Of a stretch of DNA of 64,000 nt, positions 62,310-64,000 are shown one piece after another. The notes under the pieces are model-generated. The model ran no database searches. It had not been told where the DNA came from and saw only the letters and a list, made by a program, of their open reading frames with translations. This stretch comes from Epiperipatus broadwayi (taxonomy: Eukaryota; Onychophora; Udeonychophora; Euonychophora; Peripatidae), in the NCBI GenBank assembly GCA_028023455.1, contig JAQFVV010000003.1:1570001-1634000 (forward strand), given 5' to 3'. Position 1 is the stretch's first letter. Every line of letters starts with the position of its first letter. The position numbers and the translations under genes are program-made.

Positions 62310-62932
62310 AACACAGTATTCAAAATTAAATAATCTATTCTTTACCAGAAGTACTTTCAATTGTTTCACTGACAATCTTTATCAACTGTTAATACAAACG
62401 TACAAAAAATAAAAACTTGCATTACCCATCATTCAATCTATTCAAATTTCCCACAATTCTGTTGTCTTTATATTAGCCGATTGTTTATTCATCAAACCAC
62501 CTCTATTCCTAGATATCATCATTGCCTCTTTAATTTTACGTTTTTCACTACACCTTTCAATTTGAATAATTTTTATATCTCTATTATTAAATTTAAAACC
62601 ATAATTACATGTTTTATTATGATCATAAAACATGTAATTATGGTTTTAAATTTAATAATAGAGATATAAAAATTATTCAAATTGAAAGGTGTAGTGAAAA
62701 ACGTAAAATTAAAGAGGCAATGATGATATCTAGGAATAGAGGTGGTTTGATGAATAAACAATCAGCTAATATAAAGACAACAGAATTGTGGGAAATTTGA
62801 ATAGATTGAATGATGGGTAATGCAAGTTTTTATTTTTTGTATGTTTGTATTAACAGTTGATAAAGATTGTCAGTGAAACAATTGAAAGTACTTCTGGTAA
62901 AGAATAGATTATTTAATTTTGAATACTGTGTT
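62310..62932. repeat. Near-perfect 0.6-kb palindrome made from a PLE 3' end
   Basis: Arms of about 310 bases (62310-62617 and 62625-62932) are reverse complements around ATGATCAT. Each arm encodes the same 60-residue peptide outward from the centre (62633-62442 minus, 62609-62800 plus). It contains N-Y-G-F-K-F-N-N-R-D-I-K-I-I and R-K-I-K-E-A, which fit the end of a PLE GIY-YIG nuclease (F-x-x-x-x-x-K-I-x ... R-x-x-x-E-A). Outside the coding part both arms carry the same 3' flank. It inserted into the LINE endonuclease beside the (TA)n tract. Confidence 0.85.
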
Positions 62933-62989
62933 AAATATATTTGTTTGAATTATTATTATATAATTTAAAAATACAGACATTTAATGGTT

Positions 62990-63320
62990 GTAGTTATATA
63001 TATATATATTATGTTCAGAATGAAGACCTTATGAAATAGGGTCATGATAATTATATGTGGATTTATATAGTTGATTTTGAAGGATTCAAATGGGTCTGTT
63101 ATTGGAAATGAAGACTGCTATGCCAGCTTCAGATAAAGATAACATTGAGTAATAGAAGTCACCAAGATAGCTGAGGTTCAGAATTTTGGATCTTGAAAAT
63201 TGGTACAACTTGGTATCAGAGAAACACACTATAATGGGGGGAGGTATTTCTTTAACCATTTAGTCAATGCATCTACTCTATTATAGGAATTGAGACTCTG
63301 GATATTCATTCCCAATACTT
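62990..63320 (-). pseudogene. LINE endonuclease N-terminal half
   Basis: Minus strand gives M-N-I-Q-S-L-N-S-Y-N-R, A-L-T-K-W-L-K-K-Y-L-P-P, then in a shifted frame V-F-L-S-D-T-K-L, G-D-F-Y-Y-S and A-G-I-A-V-F-I-S. This is the standard start of apurinic-type LINE endonucleases (N-I-x-G-L-N ... F-L-Q-E-T-K ... G-G-V-A-I), with the catalytic E replaced by D. Confidence 0.8.
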
Positions 63321-63349
63321 TGAGCTTCAGTGTTTTTCACTGAATAGGT

Positions 63350-64000
63350 GGTGGAAGTTTTAATGATGAAGGAACAAGCCTTTATTGGATATATATTTGC
63401 AGACTCAGCAATCACTGGTCCTGCTAGGAGAATAGCTGTTGGATTTCAATCCCTCACAATGCCCTGGATGGCAGGCCATCCATGGAAAATACTCTGGCAC
63501 ATACTAGGTTGGCCAGAGGTCTTCTCTTTTGATGCCCCAGAACACAAGCAATACAATAGATGACATTGTTTCATTTGTTATTTTAGAGTCTATCATTAAT
63601 TGTGACTTGTTATCATTGGTAGGATCAAGGGATTGAAATGGCATACCAGGATCCTTACTGGACAAGTCAGTCTTGGAAATGGGCCTATGCTTTTCTTTGG
63701 TTTCCAGAAGACAGGGATTCAGTGTCTGAAAAGCTAATACTGTGGGTGTTTACTTTATTGGAGCAAATTTTGCCCTCGGTTGATTTGGGCCTTTATTCAG
63801 TTTTTTTGCCTTCCTCTTCATAGATTCAGGCAGTTGAGGTCCCTCTTCCATAAAGGAAGATACTGAGACAAATGATTCATTAAGTGCTCTCATTGAGTGA
63901 GTAGGAGATTGCAAAGGATTACACATAACTTCATTAACTGGAAGCAATTGAGGGTAGGTGGTATTCTTCACTGCTTCAGATGCCACAAGATCACCATTGA
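63350..64000 (-). pseudogene. Possible LINE ORF1 or inter-ORF remnant
   Basis: Minus-strand frames at 63986-63750 (78 codons, polar, lysine-rich end) and around 63540-63350 (a cysteine pair, C-F-x-C-G-A-S, that could be half of a CCHC knuckle) lie directly upstream of the endonuclease. No firm domain. The window ends inside it. Confidence 0.4.

Larger units (their letters stand above)
59000..64000 (-). mobile_element. Decayed long LINE with endonuclease and RT, running off the window edge
   Basis: Minus-strand remnants occur in LINE order: a possible ORF1 or nucleocapsid part (64000-63350), an apurinic-type endonuclease split by an insertion (63320-62990 and 62200-61750), RT (61030-59780) and a C-terminal tail (about 59780-59000). 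The composition is less AT-rich than its surroundings. Many stops and shifts are present. The domain order and endonuclease type fit the L1/Tx1-like branch, but I would not fix the clade. A (TA)45 tract and a PLE-derived palindrome (62213-62932) interrupt the endonuclease. Confidence 0.75.

Noticed and set aside
61655-62323. 222-codon minus-strand frame treated as one protein
   Set aside because: Its first 40 residues come from the (TA)n tract; only the later part is a LINE endonuclease piece.

Overview
The window looks like intergenic, repeat-packed DNA from a eukaryote, most likely an invertebrate animal. It is very AT-rich, full of (TA)n tracts and poor in CpG. Nearly every recognisable coding remnant belongs to a retroelement: Ty3/gypsy LTR elements, Penelope-like elements (PLEs) and LINEs. 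CpG is rare except in the youngest LTRs, which suggests a genome that methylates CpG. I cannot name the species. No complete host gene is visible; the only hint is one 33-nt splice-flanked candidate exon near 46.35 kb.

Layout. (1) 1-17.4 kb: an old, fragmented Ty3/gypsy element on the + strand (gag about 10.1-12.0 kb, protease/RT/RNase H/integrase about 13.3-16.0 kb) bounded by related LTRs. The left LTR is split by a 2.6-kb cytosine-poor insertion, and the leader is interrupted by a 2.1-kb solo LTR of another family (4.09-6.18 kb). (2) 17.4-22.4 kb: a rearranged cluster with a PLE reverse-transcriptase remnant, a near-perfect PLE-derived palindrome, a roughly 340-bp repeat family arranged as direct plus inverted copies, and a 413-bp repeat family in the same arrangement that carries type I hammerhead ribozymes. 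The last is a retrozyme-like array and the most interesting object here. (3) 22.4-30.2 kb: decayed AT-rich DNA with another PLE (27.4-28.9 kb) and dispersed copies of a sequence that may be its 3' tail. (4) 30.2-43.5 kb: a minus-strand LTR element with unusually long LTRs (about 2.8 kb) and only a broken gag inside. Its 5' LTR was hit by a second minus-strand element (36.9-41.7 kb) with 2.1-kb LTRs around a 564-bp non-coding core. That core family is the same one that left the solo LTR at 4.1 kb. (5) 43.5-59 kb: mostly unrecognised AT-rich sequence with PLE GIY-YIG endonuclease remnants (47.9-48.5 and 52.2-52.7 kb), a LINE 3' end (52.9-53.8 kb) and tRNA-like SINE heads. (6) 59-64 kb: a long decayed LINE on the minus strand with endonuclease and RT, interrupted by a (TA)45 tract plus a PLE-derived palindrome.

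How the parts relate. The LTR elements lacking pol could only have moved using proteins supplied by full-length gypsy relatives. The hammerhead array has no protein and, if it is a retrozyme, must have borrowed a reverse transcriptase; PLEs, whose remnants surround it and whose own repeats are known to carry hammerheads, are the natural candidate. Many insertions abut or lie within (TA)n tracts. All assignments come from reading translated motifs and repeat structure by eye; no database search was possible.
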